NCBI GenBank assembly: GCA_036443405.1
Contig: JAZFYD010000249.1
Span: 3,749-67,748 of the forward strand
DNA length: 64,000 nucleotides
DNA from: JAZFYD01 sp036443405
GTDB lineage: Bacteria; Planctomycetota; PLA2
Direction: 5' to 3'
Shown here one piece after another: positions 53,932 through 62,821 of the stretch; the stretch's first letter is position 1; each line of letters starts with the position of its first letter. The notes under the pieces are model-generated. The model ran no database searches, was not told the origin of the DNA, and was given only the letters and a program-made list of their open reading frames with translations. Made by a program: the position numbers and the translations under genes.

Positions 53932-55200
53932 GTGGCCCGTCCCGATGAGGTAGCAACTTTGCGATGGATCATTGTCTTGGTAGTGGGGGTTTGCATCGGG
54001 GCGGCCCTTCCCGGTCTTCTTGACGGTTCGAACGACGGCGTCCCCGCACGCACGGCGAGTGAGTCCTCCGACGGACTCCCCGGCCTGAACGTCACGGCCA
54101 ACCCCGACGACGCCGAGTTGCTCGCGCGTATCGCCGAGCTCCAGGCGCTCATCGAGAAGCTCCGTGCGAACCCGTTCCCGAAACCGAAGGAGTGGGAGGC
54201 CGATACGCCCGAGTCGCTCAAGAAGCTGCTCGAGGAGGCGTATGCGGAGAACAACGTCGATTGGCTGGTCGAGGTCATCCGGCGCCTGCTCGCGATGGGC
54301 GACGAGGGTTATCCGATCCTGCGCCGCCTGATCGAGGACATCGCGTTCCGCGGGAAATTCCTGCCGACCGGTGCGGACTTCCGCGTCGACCAGGCTTACG
54401 AGTTCGGCAAGATCTTCACCAACCAGGAAGAAGACATCATCGGGTTCCTGAACTTCCTGCTGCGCGAGAAGCGGACCATCCCGATCATGAAGCAAATCGC
54501 GATGATGGGTGCGGCCTACTTCGTCGGCTCGAAGGCGAAGGGCACGGAGGAGCTGCAACAGACGTTGTTGCAGATCTTCATGGAGCAGGGTGCAACAGGT
54601 GGAGCCGGCGCGATGATGGGCGGGATGCCGGCGAACGCCGCGCAGAAGATGCAGGTGTTTGCGATGGCCATGTCGGGCGACCCGGCGATGGTCGGGCCGT
54701 TGCGGGCGCAACTCGCTGCGACCAAGGACAAGGGCGTGCAGGGCGACATCATCGGCGCTCTCGCGTACCTCGGTGATCCCACGATGGTGCCGCTCATCAA
54801 GGAGCGCCTCGATCCGACCAAGGGAGACTTCAGTCGCGAACTCGATGCGCTCGGTCGTGTCGGCACGCCGGAGGCACACGACACCGCGGCCGGATTCCTG
54901 AAGGCAATTCCGGACTCGAAGCGCTTCTATCGCCATGCGCGCCGGTACATGAGGTCGGGTGGCGGCATCTCCGCCGTGATGCTCATGCAGGAGCGCATCA
55001 AGGCGAACCCGAACGATCCGGAGGTCGCGCGCACGATCGGATCGCTGCGGCGTTTCCCGACGACCGAGAGCCGCGACACGTTGGCGTTCGTTCGTGACAG
55101 CGCAGGCGACGCGAAGGTGAGAAAGCGCGCCGACGATGCGGTGCAGGAGATCGACCGCACACTGCGTGGCGAGATCCCCGAGAGGTTCCAGGCGAAGTAG
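53932..55200 (+). CDS. HEAT-like repeat protein with membrane anchor, 422 aa
   Basis: The GTG start gives a short basic leader and the anchor LRWIIVLVVGVCIGAALPGL; a TTG 27 bases later would trim the leader only. A coiled coil (AELLARIAELQALIEKL) precedes degenerate HEAT-type repeats (DNVDWLVEVIRRLLAMGDEG is typical in style), plus a Gly/Met-rich loop near residue 220. No enzyme motif. First gene of a three-gene operon with an S41 protease and the Aat enzyme, 2 bases before the protease start. Confidence 0.78.
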   Translation: MARPDEVATLRWIIVLVVGVCIGAALPGLLDGSNDGVPARTASESSDGLPGLNVTANPDDAELLARIAELQALIEKLRANPFPKPKEWEADTPESLKKLLEEAYAENNVDWLVEVIRRLLAMGDEGYPILRRLIEDIAFRGKFLPTGADFRVDQAYEFGKIFTNQEEDIIGFLNFLLREKRTIPIMKQIAMMGAAYFVGSKAKGTEELQQTLLQIFMEQGATGGAGAMMGGMPANAAQKMQVFAMAMSGDPAMVGPLRAQLAATKDKGVQGDIIGALAYLGDPTMVPLIKERLDPTKGDFSRELDALGRVGTPEAHDTAAGFLKAIPDSKRFYRHARRYMRSGGGISAVMLMQERIKANPNDPEVARTIGSLRRFPTTESRDTLAFVRDSAGDAKVRKRADDAVQEIDRTLRGEIPERFQAK

Positions 55201-55202
55201 AC

Positions 55203-56729
55203 GTGCCGTTGCGCGCGTCGATTCTCGCTGGGCTGCTCGTAGGGTTGCTCGCGGCGGGCGCTCATGCCGAGGGACAGGACGCGGAGGAACGTCCGGGGCT
55301 GCAAAACGCATCGTTCGAACAGGCCGGCGGCGGCGTTCCCGGCTGGACGTTGACGCAGGGCGCGACGACCGACGGCTCGGGGGCGAGTTCCAAGCTCGTG
55401 ATCGATCGCACCGTGGCGTCGGCGGGTTCGGCGTCGCTGCGGGTCGAAGGGCGCGCCGACACATCGCTTTGGAACTTGGCGGAGCAGAAACTCGTCGCGC
55501 GTGCCGGCGATCGAGTATCGCTCCGCGCGCGCGCGAAGTGCATTGGCGTGAAGCGCGAGGGGCATCAGTTCGGCAACGCGCATGTGCATCTGATATTTGT
55601 GGACGCCGCCGGAAAGAGGTTGGCGTTCGTGACGTCTTTGGCGCTGTCGGGTGAGACCGATTGGACCACTCTCGGGGTTACAGCGATCGCACCGCCGGGC
55701 ACGACGCACCTGCGCGCCGGCTTGTTCTTTTCGATGACCGGCACGATGTGGTTCGACGGCGTCAAGGTGACGCGGGCCGCGACGGAGCCGTTCGACAGGG
55801 CCGTGCGTGAAGCGGCGCTGCGCGATCTCTTCGAACACCTCGGTCGCACTTACACATTCTTCGGGTATCGCGGCAAGCCGACACTGTCCGGATTGCGCAA
55901 GAAGCACGAAGCGAGTGTGACCGCCGCGAAGGCGCGACCGGAGTTCCAGGCAGCGCTCGTCCGCATGCTTGCTGAGTTGACGGACATGCACGTTTGGCTG
56001 AAGACGCCGGAGGGCATCGAGCCGACCATGCGAGAGCAGCATCCGAAGAACTGGAACATCCAGGCGATCCGGAACGCGCTGACGAAGACGTATCTCACGG
56101 AGAACAACCTGCTTGCTGGCGAGATCGGATCCGTCGCGTACCTCGGCCTGGGTTCGTTTCAGTACGGTGGCCCAATTCAGCAAGCGATGCTGCACAGTGC
56201 CCTCGACCAGATGAAAGACGCGACCGCCATCGTGATCGACGTGCGTTTCAACATGGGGGGCAACGAGGCCATCGCGCAAGGGGTGGCCGCGCGCTTTTGC
56301 GCGAAGCGGGTGCTCTATGCGAAGAACGCGCGTCGTGACGGCGCCGGATTTCGCGAGTCAGGCCGGCGCTTTGTCGTGCCGAGTAGCCGCACGCCCTACA
56401 CCAAGCCTGTCGTCGTGCTGCAGGGGCGCAACTGCGTCAGCAGCGGCGAGGGGTTCGTGGCGATGATGCGAGTGCTCGACAGCGTGACGACCGTTGGGCA
56501 ACCGACGCGCGGATCGAGTGGCAACCCGCAGCCGTTTCCGCTGCTGCCCGGCCTCGAGGTGTGGAGTTCGACTTGGCGCAGCCTCACGCCCGATGGAAAG
56601 TGCCACGAGGGTGTCGGTTTGCCGCCCGACGTGGAGTTCGATCCGCCGCCGGCCGAGTTCGCGACCAGCGACCCGCTGCTTGAAAAGGCGTTGGCGATCT
56701 TGGGCAAGAAGACCGGCGCGCCGAAATGA
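55203..56729 (+). CDS. Secreted S41-family (tricorn/CtpA-like) protease
   Basis: A 508-aa exported protein starting with GTG; the signal peptide ends GAHA-EGQDA. Residues of about 35-190 form a carbohydrate-binding-like beta sandwich (WNLAEQKLVARAGDRVSLRA, TMWFDGVKVTRA). Residues of about 195-480 are an S41 peptidase domain: AIVIDVRFNMGGNEAIAQ is the family's NxGG loop, and the catalytic Ser is in GRNCVSSGEGFVAMM. There is no PDZ domain. It would cut or scavenge proteins in the periplasm or outside. Stop overlaps the aat start (ATGA). Confidence 0.85.
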   Translation: MPLRASILAGLLVGLLAAGAHAEGQDAEERPGLQNASFEQAGGGVPGWTLTQGATTDGSGASSKLVIDRTVASAGSASLRVEGRADTSLWNLAEQKLVARAGDRVSLRARAKCIGVKREGHQFGNAHVHLIFVDAAGKRLAFVTSLALSGETDWTTLGVTAIAPPGTTHLRAGLFFSMTGTMWFDGVKVTRAATEPFDRAVREAALRDLFEHLGRTYTFFGYRGKPTLSGLRKKHEASVTAAKARPEFQAALVRMLAELTDMHVWLKTPEGIEPTMREQHPKNWNIQAIRNALTKTYLTENNLLAGEIGSVAYLGLGSFQYGGPIQQAMLHSALDQMKDATAIVIDVRFNMGGNEAIAQGVAARFCAKRVLYAKNARRDGAGFRESGRRFVVPSSRTPYTKPVVVLQGRNCVSSGEGFVAMMRVLDSVTTVGQPTRGSSGNPQPFPLLPGLEVWSSTWRSLTPDGKCHEGVGLPPDVEFDPPPAEFATSDPLLEKALAILGKKTGAPK

Positions 56730-57418
56730 CCGAGTTGCCGCAGCCGGTGTGGCTCGAGGGGGCGATGCCGCTGCCGGATCCGCGGCACGCGCCGGCCGAC
56801 GGGCCGCTCGCCATCGGTGGCACTCTTTCGAAGAAACGGTTGCTGGAGGCGTATCGCGCCGGCATCTTCCCCTGGTACGAGGAGGGATTGCCCGTGCTCT
56901 GGTGGTCGCCGGACCCGCGGTTCCTGTTGGACCCGGCGTCGCTCGTGGTTCGACGTTCGGTGGCGCAGCGCATCCGCTCCGGTGTGTTCGAGGTCCGTTA
57001 CGACACCGCTTTCGAGCGGGTGATGCGCGGCTGCGCAGAGACGCCGCGAAAACACGAAGCCGGCACGTGGATCACGCCGGACATGATCGAAGCGTACTGC
57101 GGGCTCTTTGACGCCGGCACGGCGCACAGTGTCGAGTGCTGGAAGGACGACGAACTCGTCGGTGGTCTTTACGGCGTGTCCTTGGGCGCGGCATTTTTCG
57201 GCGAGTCGATGTTCACACGGACGACGGATGCGTCCAAGGTCGCGTTTGTGCATCTCGCCGAGCGCGCAAAGGGCTGGGGCTTTCACTTCGTCGATTGCCA
57301 GATGCGCACCGAACACCTCGCGACGTTCGGCGCCGTGGACGTGCCGCGGGAAGAGTTCCTGGAGCGGTTGGCGGTGGCGGTTGGGCAGCCCACGCGTGAG
57401 GGGTCTTGGGCGGAGTAG
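56726..57418 (+). CDS. aat: Leucyl/phenylalanyl-tRNA-protein transferase
   Basis: A 230-aa cytoplasmic enzyme of the N-end rule: it adds Leu or Phe from aminoacyl-tRNA to proteins with N-terminal Arg or Lys, marking them for ClpAP. Family phrases: LAIGGTLSKKRLLEAYRAGI, FPWYEEGLPVLWWSPDPRF, HEAGTWITPDMIEAY, LVGGLYGVSLGAAFFGESMF and FVDCQMRTEHLATFGA. Length is typical. Overlaps the S41 protease gene by 4 bases. Confidence 0.97.
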   Translation: MTELPQPVWLEGAMPLPDPRHAPADGPLAIGGTLSKKRLLEAYRAGIFPWYEEGLPVLWWSPDPRFLLDPASLVVRRSVAQRIRSGVFEVRYDTAFERVMRGCAETPRKHEAGTWITPDMIEAYCGLFDAGTAHSVECWKDDELVGGLYGVSLGAAFFGESMFTRTTDASKVAFVHLAERAKGWGFHFVDCQMRTEHLATFGAVDVPREEFLERLAVAVGQPTREGSWAE

Positions 57419-57448
57419 TCCCCCCGGTCCCTGGAAGATCGTCCAACT

Positions 57449-57463
57449 AGACGTCGGACGTCT
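57449..57463. promoter_or_regulatory. Perfect dyad AGACGTC-G-GACGTCT
   Basis: A 15-base perfect inverted repeat, 31 bases after the aat stop and between convergent genes. Outer bases CAAC and GTTG extend the symmetry, and TT follows, so a weak terminator hairpin (AGACG-loop-CGTCT) is the likeliest role; a protein-binding site is the alternative. Confidence 0.35.
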
Positions 57464-57577
57464 TTGGTTGCGCAAAGGTGCCAGGTGGCGCGGCGGTCGA
57501 CTCTGGTTGCGGCGTGCGAAGCCCCGTTCCGCCGCTTACCAGGCACCGATCGCGGGTTAGTCGTTGTTGCCGGTGGA

Positions 57578-58726
57578 CTAACCCAACGCGCAGGCGTTCC
57601 TGCCGATCTCGAGGATCTGTTCCTCCTCCTCCGGCAATTTCAGGAGGCCGAGGTTGATCGCCTTGATCGAACGGTACGCCTCGGGGAACGAGCCCGTGCG
57701 GCGCATGACCCAGTCGGTGAATGTCTCCTCGTCCTCGATGCGCAGCGGGCGGTTGTCCTCGCGTAGGCGTGACAGCGTGCGAAAGACCGTGCGGTCGCTG
57801 TTTCGCTCCTCGTCGCTCGCGTAGTGCGCCGGCATGATCATCAGCGCGCCGGGCCACTCGGCTTTGGTGCGCTCGAGGCTCTTCCATAGAATCTTGGTCC
57901 ACGCTTCGGTCTTGTCGCCGAGGTCCGGCCGGCCGACCGAGTCGATGAAGATGAAATCGCCTGTGAATACGACGCGGCGACCGAGCCGGAACGAGCAACT
58001 GCCCTCGGTGTGACCCGGCGTGTGGTCGATCTCGATTTCGGCGTCGCCGACCGGGATGGCGTCGAAGTGCTCCATCGGGACGAAGTCGATGACACCCTTG
58101 CGACCGTCGTACGGATACACCGCGTCTTTGGCGTGCAGGTAGTACGGCACTCCGAGATGCGCCGACAGGAGCGGGCCGCCGCTGATGTAGTCCGCGTGCG
58201 CGTGGGTGTCCGCGACGCCGATAACCCGTGCCCCGAGCCGAGCTGCGGCCTCGAGCATGCCGAGCCCCTTCTTGGGCGGATCGATGAGCAGCGCTTCACC
58301 GTGGCGCACGAGGACGTAGCTGAGCGAACCCTTGCCGATGCGGTCGAACTGGATGAGGTGGTCAAGCCCCTCGGGGGCAACCAGCGGCCGTTCGACGAGC
58401 GCGGTCATCCAAGCGGCCATGCCGCCGCGAACCGATGCGGCCTCGTATCCCTGGCTGCGGAGCAGTTGCGTGACCGGTCTGCTTTGGATGCCTCTGTTGC
58501 AGATCACCGCCAGTTGGTCGTCGTGTTCGACGCCGACCACGTGCGGTTCGATCATCGAGAGCAGGTCGTCGCCGACGACTTGATGCGAGCGCTCCGGCGG
58601 AACGAGCTCGATCCTCATCGTGGCGATGCGGTCGGGCGTTCGGATGTCCAGGAGGTGGAGGTTTTTGCCCGCCTCGAGGCTCCGCGCCAACTCCTCGCAG
58701 GTGATCTCGGGGATGCTGTCTTCCAT
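57578..58726 (-). CDS. Rhodanese-MBL fold hydrolase (persulfide dioxygenase-like)
   Basis: A 382-aa two-domain protein. Residues 1-125 are a rhodanese domain whose active-site loop is AVICNRGIQS (Cys). Residues of about 140-340 are a metallo-beta-lactamase fold: DTHAHADYISGG for the metal site, HTPGHTEGSCSF, FTGDFIFIDSVGRPD and MIMPAHYAS. The first motif lacks the last His of HxHxDH (Tyr instead), as fits a mononuclear-iron ETHE1-type persulfide dioxygenase rather than a dinuclear zinc enzyme. Sulfide/persulfide detoxification is inferred. The order rhodanese-then-MBL is the reverse of many CstB-like fusions. Confidence 0.85.
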   Translation of the reverse strand: MEDSIPEITCEELARSLEAGKNLHLLDIRTPDRIATMRIELVPPERSHQVVGDDLLSMIEPHVVGVEHDDQLAVICNRGIQSRPVTQLLRSQGYEAASVRGGMAAWMTALVERPLVAPEGLDHLIQFDRIGKGSLSYVLVRHGEALLIDPPKKGLGMLEAAARLGARVIGVADTHAHADYISGGPLLSAHLGVPYYLHAKDAVYPYDGRKGVIDFVPMEHFDAIPVGDAEIEIDHTPGHTEGSCSFRLGRRVVFTGDFIFIDSVGRPDLGDKTEAWTKILWKSLERTKAEWPGALMIMPAHYASDEERNSDRTVFRTLSRLREDNRPLRIEDEETFTDWVMRRTGSFPEAYRSIKAINLGLLKLPEEEEQILEIGRNACALG

Positions 58727-58758
58727 TGCAGAGATTTTCGCGTGCCCGGTCCGTCCCG

Positions 58759-59397
58759 TCAAACGACAGCTGTGGTATTCGGGCCGATTGCGGGCTTCTT
58801 GGCAGCGCGATGCATGGACAGCCGGCCCAGCATCTCTGCCGCGAGACCGCAGAGAGCGCCGGTGAGATGCGCCTCGCCGACCGGAACGCCGCTCAACCCG
58901 ATGCCCGCGGTGAACAGGCGTGTGTCCAAAACAGTCTCCGCGACCGCCTTCAGGATCACGATCGCACCGAGTCCGTACGCGGCAGCACGCCGGCGTCTCG
59001 AGGCACCTGGTTCGGCGGCCAGTTCGAATGCTTGCAACACCGCGAGCCCGTGCAGCACGCCGGACAGCCCGGCGTAACTCGCGAGGTCCGGCCGCGAGAG
59101 CAGGACGCCGATGCCGACCAGCGGCGGCATCCACAAGAGAGCGTGCAGGCGGCGCAGGCGGCAGAGAATGATCGCGGCGGCGCCCGCATCCAGGAGCAGG
59201 TGCGCGGGATCGAGGTGCACGAAGTGCCCGGTCCACAGTTGCCACCAGCCGCTGCCGCCCGCGCCCGGTGGCACGAGCGCGAGGGGCGCGCCGAGGCCGG
59301 CGGCCCACGTCAGCGCGACCGCGGCCAGCGTGCACGCGATCGCCGGGACGAGGCGGACGCCGCCCGGGCGCCCGCCTCCAAGAAGTTGTCGGTTCAA
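58759..59397 (-). CDS. rrtA: Rhombosortase (rhomboid-family intramembrane protease)
   Basis: A 212-aa six-helix membrane protein of the rhomboid superfamily. Its TTG start overlaps the stop of the VIT/VWA gene (TTGA). The early phrase WQLWTGHFVHLDPAHLLLDA contains the HxxxH-type rhombosortase signature; the catalytic Ser is in YAGLSGVLHGLAVLQ and the His in VGEAHLTGALCGL. Rhombosortases cut proteins with a GlyGly-CTERM tail and transfer them to a lipid anchor. The overlapping partner carries just such a tail, which strongly supports the call. Confidence 0.88.
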   Translation of the reverse strand: MNRQLLGGGRPGGVRLVPAIACTLAAVALTWAAGLGAPLALVPPGAGGSGWWQLWTGHFVHLDPAHLLLDAGAAAIILCRLRRLHALLWMPPLVGIGVLLSRPDLASYAGLSGVLHGLAVLQAFELAAEPGASRRRRAAAYGLGAIVILKAVAETVLDTRLFTAGIGLSGVPVGEAHLTGALCGLAAEMLGRLSMHRAAKKPAIGPNTTAVV

Positions 59398-61448
59398 CGG
59401 CGTCTCCGCCGGCGGGCTGCGACCAACGCGAGCCCCGCAAACGGCAGCAATCCGAGCGGGCCGATCGCGCCGCCCCCGGATCCCCCGCCTCCAGATCCGC
59501 CGCCGCCGTTGTAGCTCCCGCCGCCGCGGTTTCTACGCGACGGTGCGTGGGCGGCCGTCCGCCCGGCCAACGGTTGGTGCTGCGTGTGTGTCAGCGCCGT
59601 GTTGCCACGTTGCGTGCGATTCGCGGCGGCGCGTCGCTCGCGCGCACGGCGTTTCGCGTTGGCGTCACCGATGCCGTAGTGGTTCTTGCGATCCGGGCCG
59701 ACTACGACCATCGACGTGTAGTCCGTGACAAGCGAGTAGGCCAACGCGATGTCGGTCACAGCTTGCGCCTTTTCCACATCGCTCTTCTCCTGCAACCACG
59801 CCTCGCGCTGGATGTCGCCGATGGCGCTGAGCGCGTACAGCCGTTCGATCTCAGGATTGCCATCCTCGGCGGCGGGCAGCGTCACGGGCAAATCCCATGT
59901 TTGTTTCTTGCCGGAGATGCGCGCGCTGACCTTCAATCTGGTCGCACCCGGTTTGTTGTAACGGCCAAAGACAACAAGCTGTTGTCCCACGTAGAGGTTC
60001 GGCAGGCGTTTGGGGTGTATGACCGTCGCACCGTCGAGTTCGAAGGTCACGTCGTGCATGGCCTCGTGGAACATGCGATCCCGCGCGAGCAGGAGGTGGG
60101 CGCCGATCTCGTCGTGGACGGACACCGCTTTGGCGAAACCGCCGCTGAGCACAGCCAAATCCTCGAGGAGCGGCCGGTTGGCGCTGTTGCCCATGATGAA
60201 CGTGAAGAGCCGCATATCGTGGCCGCGGACCTGATTGATGAAGTCGCGATAGTGGTGCGGGCCGGCGTTGGCGACACCGTCACTGACCAGCACGATGGCC
60301 GCCGGGCGGTCGTCATCCGCGCACCGGTACGCTGCGTCGAGTGCCCCGAAGATGTTGGTGCCGCCGCCGGATTCGATCTTGCGCACGCGGTTGGCAAGCT
60401 CCTGGAACCCGGTTGCGTTCACCCACCGCGTCGTGAGTGCGCGTGACGTGTTGTTGAACAGGATGACCTGGACGCGGTCCTTCGCTCCGAGACCCTCGAT
60501 CGCGGTGCCGACGCCTTCGCGCAGCACGCGGATCTTCTCGCCCTGCATCGACCCGGAGATGTCGAGCACGAACATCCAGTCCGTGCCGTTTTTTACCGGC
60601 GCCAAATCGGAGCCGGGGGTCACCACGGCCATGAAGGTTCCTTCGCCTTTGCCTTCGCGGTTGGTGAGCAACTCGACCCGCGCGGGGACGTTCTTGTCCA
60701 GGCGGTAGAGCAGCACGAAGTCGCGATCGAGCGCTGCGTTTGGCTGCTCGAAGCGCGCCGTCCATGCCGATTCGCCTTGTTGAGCCTGAACGCCGGGATG
60801 GCTGGGGGAGTGCAGCGCGTCCACCGGGAACGACGTCTTCAGCGTTACGCCGATCTCCAGTCTGCCCGCGACTTTGTCCATCGTCCAAAAGGAGCTGTTC
60901 ATCGTCTCCTTCGTGTTGCCCGGCGTGAGCGGGTAGAGGTAGCGTCCGATGCCGCCGTCGATCTCCAGCGCCTGGTAATAGAGCACCGTCACGTCGACGG
61001 TGCCGCCCGCCGGCACGCGCGCCAGCGACACGCGGTACTCATAGAATCGATCCTGTTCCGCGAGCGCGGCCTGGCGCCCGCCGTCGCGTTCTTCGCGGTA
61101 GATGCGGCGGGCCTTTTCCTTCGCGACGACTTCGCCGATGTGGGTCTTCTGGTCGATCGTGTAGCTGAGTTCGCTGAGCGCGGCCTTTTGCGGCATGGGG
61201 AACGACCAAGTGGCCTCGACCGTTGCCGCCGTCGTGTTCGTCAGGGTCTGGGTGATCTTGGTTTCGGCAAAGCCGTTGTTGATCACGACCTTGACGCGGT
61301 GGCTCTTGAGCGAGAGGCGTCCCGCCACGGGCCCGGGTTCCACCTCTTCGGTTTGGAGTTTTCGTTCCGCGCCGGGCGGAGCGGCGGTCACCTGGAGCGT
61401 GAGCGCGCCGATCGCGCCCAGCAGGAACAGCGTCTTGATGCGATTCAT
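59394..61448 (-). CDS. VIT/von Willebrand factor A protein with GlyGly-CTERM-like sorting tail
   Basis: A 684-aa secreted protein. Signal peptide MNRIKTLFLLGAIGALTLQV ending TAA-PPG. VIT domain at about residues 45-170 (ATWSFPMPQKAALSELSYTI, YYQALEIDGGIGRYLYPL). VWA domain at about 285-450 with a metal-ion site DISGSM, then a helical region and Arg/His-rich linker. The C-terminus is a Gly-rich stretch with GGGGS repeats, then IGPLGLLPFAGLALVAA and a run of six Arg: the tripartite layout of a GlyGly-CTERM signal. Rhombosortase is encoded right after it. Inter-alpha-trypsin-inhibitor-like proteins of this kind bind matrix or metal ions at the surface. Confidence 0.9.
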   Translation of the reverse strand: MNRIKTLFLLGAIGALTLQVTAAPPGAERKLQTEEVEPGPVAGRLSLKSHRVKVVINNGFAETKITQTLTNTTAATVEATWSFPMPQKAALSELSYTIDQKTHIGEVVAKEKARRIYREERDGGRQAALAEQDRFYEYRVSLARVPAGGTVDVTVLYYQALEIDGGIGRYLYPLTPGNTKETMNSSFWTMDKVAGRLEIGVTLKTSFPVDALHSPSHPGVQAQQGESAWTARFEQPNAALDRDFVLLYRLDKNVPARVELLTNREGKGEGTFMAVVTPGSDLAPVKNGTDWMFVLDISGSMQGEKIRVLREGVGTAIEGLGAKDRVQVILFNNTSRALTTRWVNATGFQELANRVRKIESGGGTNIFGALDAAYRCADDDRPAAIVLVSDGVANAGPHHYRDFINQVRGHDMRLFTFIMGNSANRPLLEDLAVLSGGFAKAVSVHDEIGAHLLLARDRMFHEAMHDVTFELDGATVIHPKRLPNLYVGQQLVVFGRYNKPGATRLKVSARISGKKQTWDLPVTLPAAEDGNPEIERLYALSAIGDIQREAWLQEKSDVEKAQAVTDIALAYSLVTDYTSMVVVGPDRKNHYGIGDANAKRRARERRAAANRTQRGNTALTHTQHQPLAGRTAAHAPSRRNRGGGSYNGGGGSGGGGSGGGAIGPLGLLPFAGLALVAARRRRRR

Positions 61449-61569
61449 GGTTCCGGGGTCCTTTCCGCCGCACCGGGACGCCTCGGCCCCGGGTGCGGCA
61501 AGCGTGTTTCTTGTCCACCTAGAGCTTCGCCCGGAATCCGCATCGCGCCACGTATTAACAATGCTTCTA

Positions 61570-61590
61570 TCAATAAGCTATGCTTATCGA
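61570..61590 (+). promoter_or_regulatory. Imperfect 9-bp dyad at the LysR gene start
   Basis: TCAATAAGC and GCTTATCGA are inverted repeats (8 of 9) around TAT, in an AT-rich patch directly before the LysR reading frame. LysR proteins bind such dyads and often repress themselves. The upstream ATG at 61580 lies in the dyad, so the ATG at 61592 is the better start. Confidence 0.5.
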
Positions 61591-61591
61591 A

Positions 61592-62470
61592 ATGCAGTTG
61601 CACCGGCTCGAGGGCTTTCATTGGGTGGCGCGCACGGGCGGCTATGCGCGGGCCGCGCGCGCGTTTCCGTATCCGATCACGCAGCCGGCGGTGCATCAGC
61701 AGATCCGAAAGCTCGAGTCGGACCTCGGCGTCGTGCTATTCGAGCGCGTGGCGAAGGATCGCGTCATCCTGACGCCGGCGGGCCGGCGCCTCCACGAATT
61801 CATCGCGCCGTTTTTCGATCAGCTTCCGTCCGTCGTGCGATCGGTCCGATCCGGACCCGAAGGTGGCGAGTTGCACATCCTCGCGCCGGCGTTGTTGCTG
61901 CGTGCGCTGTTGCCGGCGTGGGTGCATCGACTGCGCCGGCGGATTCCGAATCTCGAGGTGCAAGTGCGGGAGGTCGCCGCGGCGGATGTCGAACCGTTGC
62001 GCCGCGGCGAGGCGGATCTGCTCGTGCAGCATCTGCCGGAAGTGCCGCCGGACGTGAACGCGAAGCGCATCGCGACGTTGCGTGGGTACGTCATCGTGCC
62101 GAAGGACCACCGGCTCGCATCCCGCAAGCGTGTGTCGCTCAAGGACCTCGCCGACGAGACGTTCATCAGCTACGACCCGGCGTTGCTGGCGCACGATCTC
62201 CAGATGCGCGCGCTGCGCGAGCACGGCGTGGACCCCGTACGCACGATCACGGCGAGCACCTACGACACGATCGTTGCTTTTGTCGAGGCTGGCCTCGGTG
62301 TCAGCGCGGTCGCGGTGGTGGAGTCCGCGGCTCCCCGCGGCCGCGGCATCGTCGCACTACCCATCGCCGCCCCGAAGTTCGAACTCCCCGTCTACGCCGC
62401 GTGGCGCAAATCCCTGCCGGACAACCCGGTACTTGCCGCCGCCTTGGAAACGGCGCCGGTCGTTCGTTGA
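61592..62470 (+). CDS. LysR-family transcriptional regulator
   Basis: A 292-aa DNA-binding regulator. Residues 1-60 form the winged helix (LEGFHWVARTGGYARAARAF, TQPAVHQQIRKLESDLGVVL, FERVAKDRVILTPAGRRLHE). The remainder is the periplasmic-binding-like effector domain (GELHILAPALLLRALLPAWV, then GEADLLVQHLPEVPP). No Shine-Dalgarno is seen at either candidate ATG. Divergent from the VIT/VWA gene, 143 bases apart, so it may control that pair; or it may control the phn-type genes to the right. Confidence 0.93.
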   Translation: MQLHRLEGFHWVARTGGYARAARAFPYPITQPAVHQQIRKLESDLGVVLFERVAKDRVILTPAGRRLHEFIAPFFDQLPSVVRSVRSGPEGGELHILAPALLLRALLPAWVHRLRRRIPNLEVQVREVAAADVEPLRRGEADLLVQHLPEVPPDVNAKRIATLRGYVIVPKDHRLASRKRVSLKDLADETFISYDPALLAHDLQMRALREHGVDPVRTITASTYDTIVAFVEAGLGVSAVAVVESAAPRGRGIVALPIAAPKFELPVYAAWRKSLPDNPVLAAALETAPVVR

Positions 62471-62552
62471 CCGCGTGACCTCCCCGCGAGCGTTCGAGAC
62501 GCAGCCCGGCAAACCGTCTCCCAAAAGTGGTTCCCAAGACGGTTCCTCAAGA

Positions 62553-62567
62553 CGGTTCCTGGAACCG
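62553..62567. repeat. Palindrome CGGTTCC-T-GGAACCG
   Basis: A perfect 7-bp inverted repeat with a single central base, preceded 12-13 bases upstream by a direct copy of AAGACGGTTCCT (62537-62547 and 62549-62560). Confidence 0.7.
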
Positions 62568-62799
62568 CTCGCGGCCGACATAAGTCAATGTGGCCAAGAG
62601 TGTTAGACCATCTATGTGCGGGTTCTCCGTCCGCAGTTCAAACGCCGGCACGGAGCGCAGAACACTGCGTTTCGACGATTCGCCTCAACATGGTCTTGGG
62701 CGGTCTGCCCTGAGGCTCAAAAGTGCGGACCCCAATGCCGCACCTCGCTGTTGTAAGCACAGTGTAGTAAATAGCTTACGAGTGGCCAGATGGGATCCT

Positions 62800-62821
62800 G
62801 GAACCGTGTTGGAACCGTGTT
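62800..62821. repeat. Tandem repeat, two copies of GGAACCGTGTT
   Basis: Two perfect adjacent 11-base copies, 45 bases from the stop codon of the phnE-type gene. The first seven bases match the palindrome arm 240 bases away. Confidence 0.75.

Noticed and set aside
52831..55464. Upstream extension of the LOG-family frame (nearly 880 codons)
   Set aside because: It crosses the oxygenase and HEAT genes on the other strand; the LOG family begins at the ATG at 52830.
58727..59440. Upstream extension of the rhodanese-MBL frame
   Set aside because: Arg/Gly-rich and overlaps the rhombosortase gene in another frame; ATG before EDSIPEITCEEL is the natural start.
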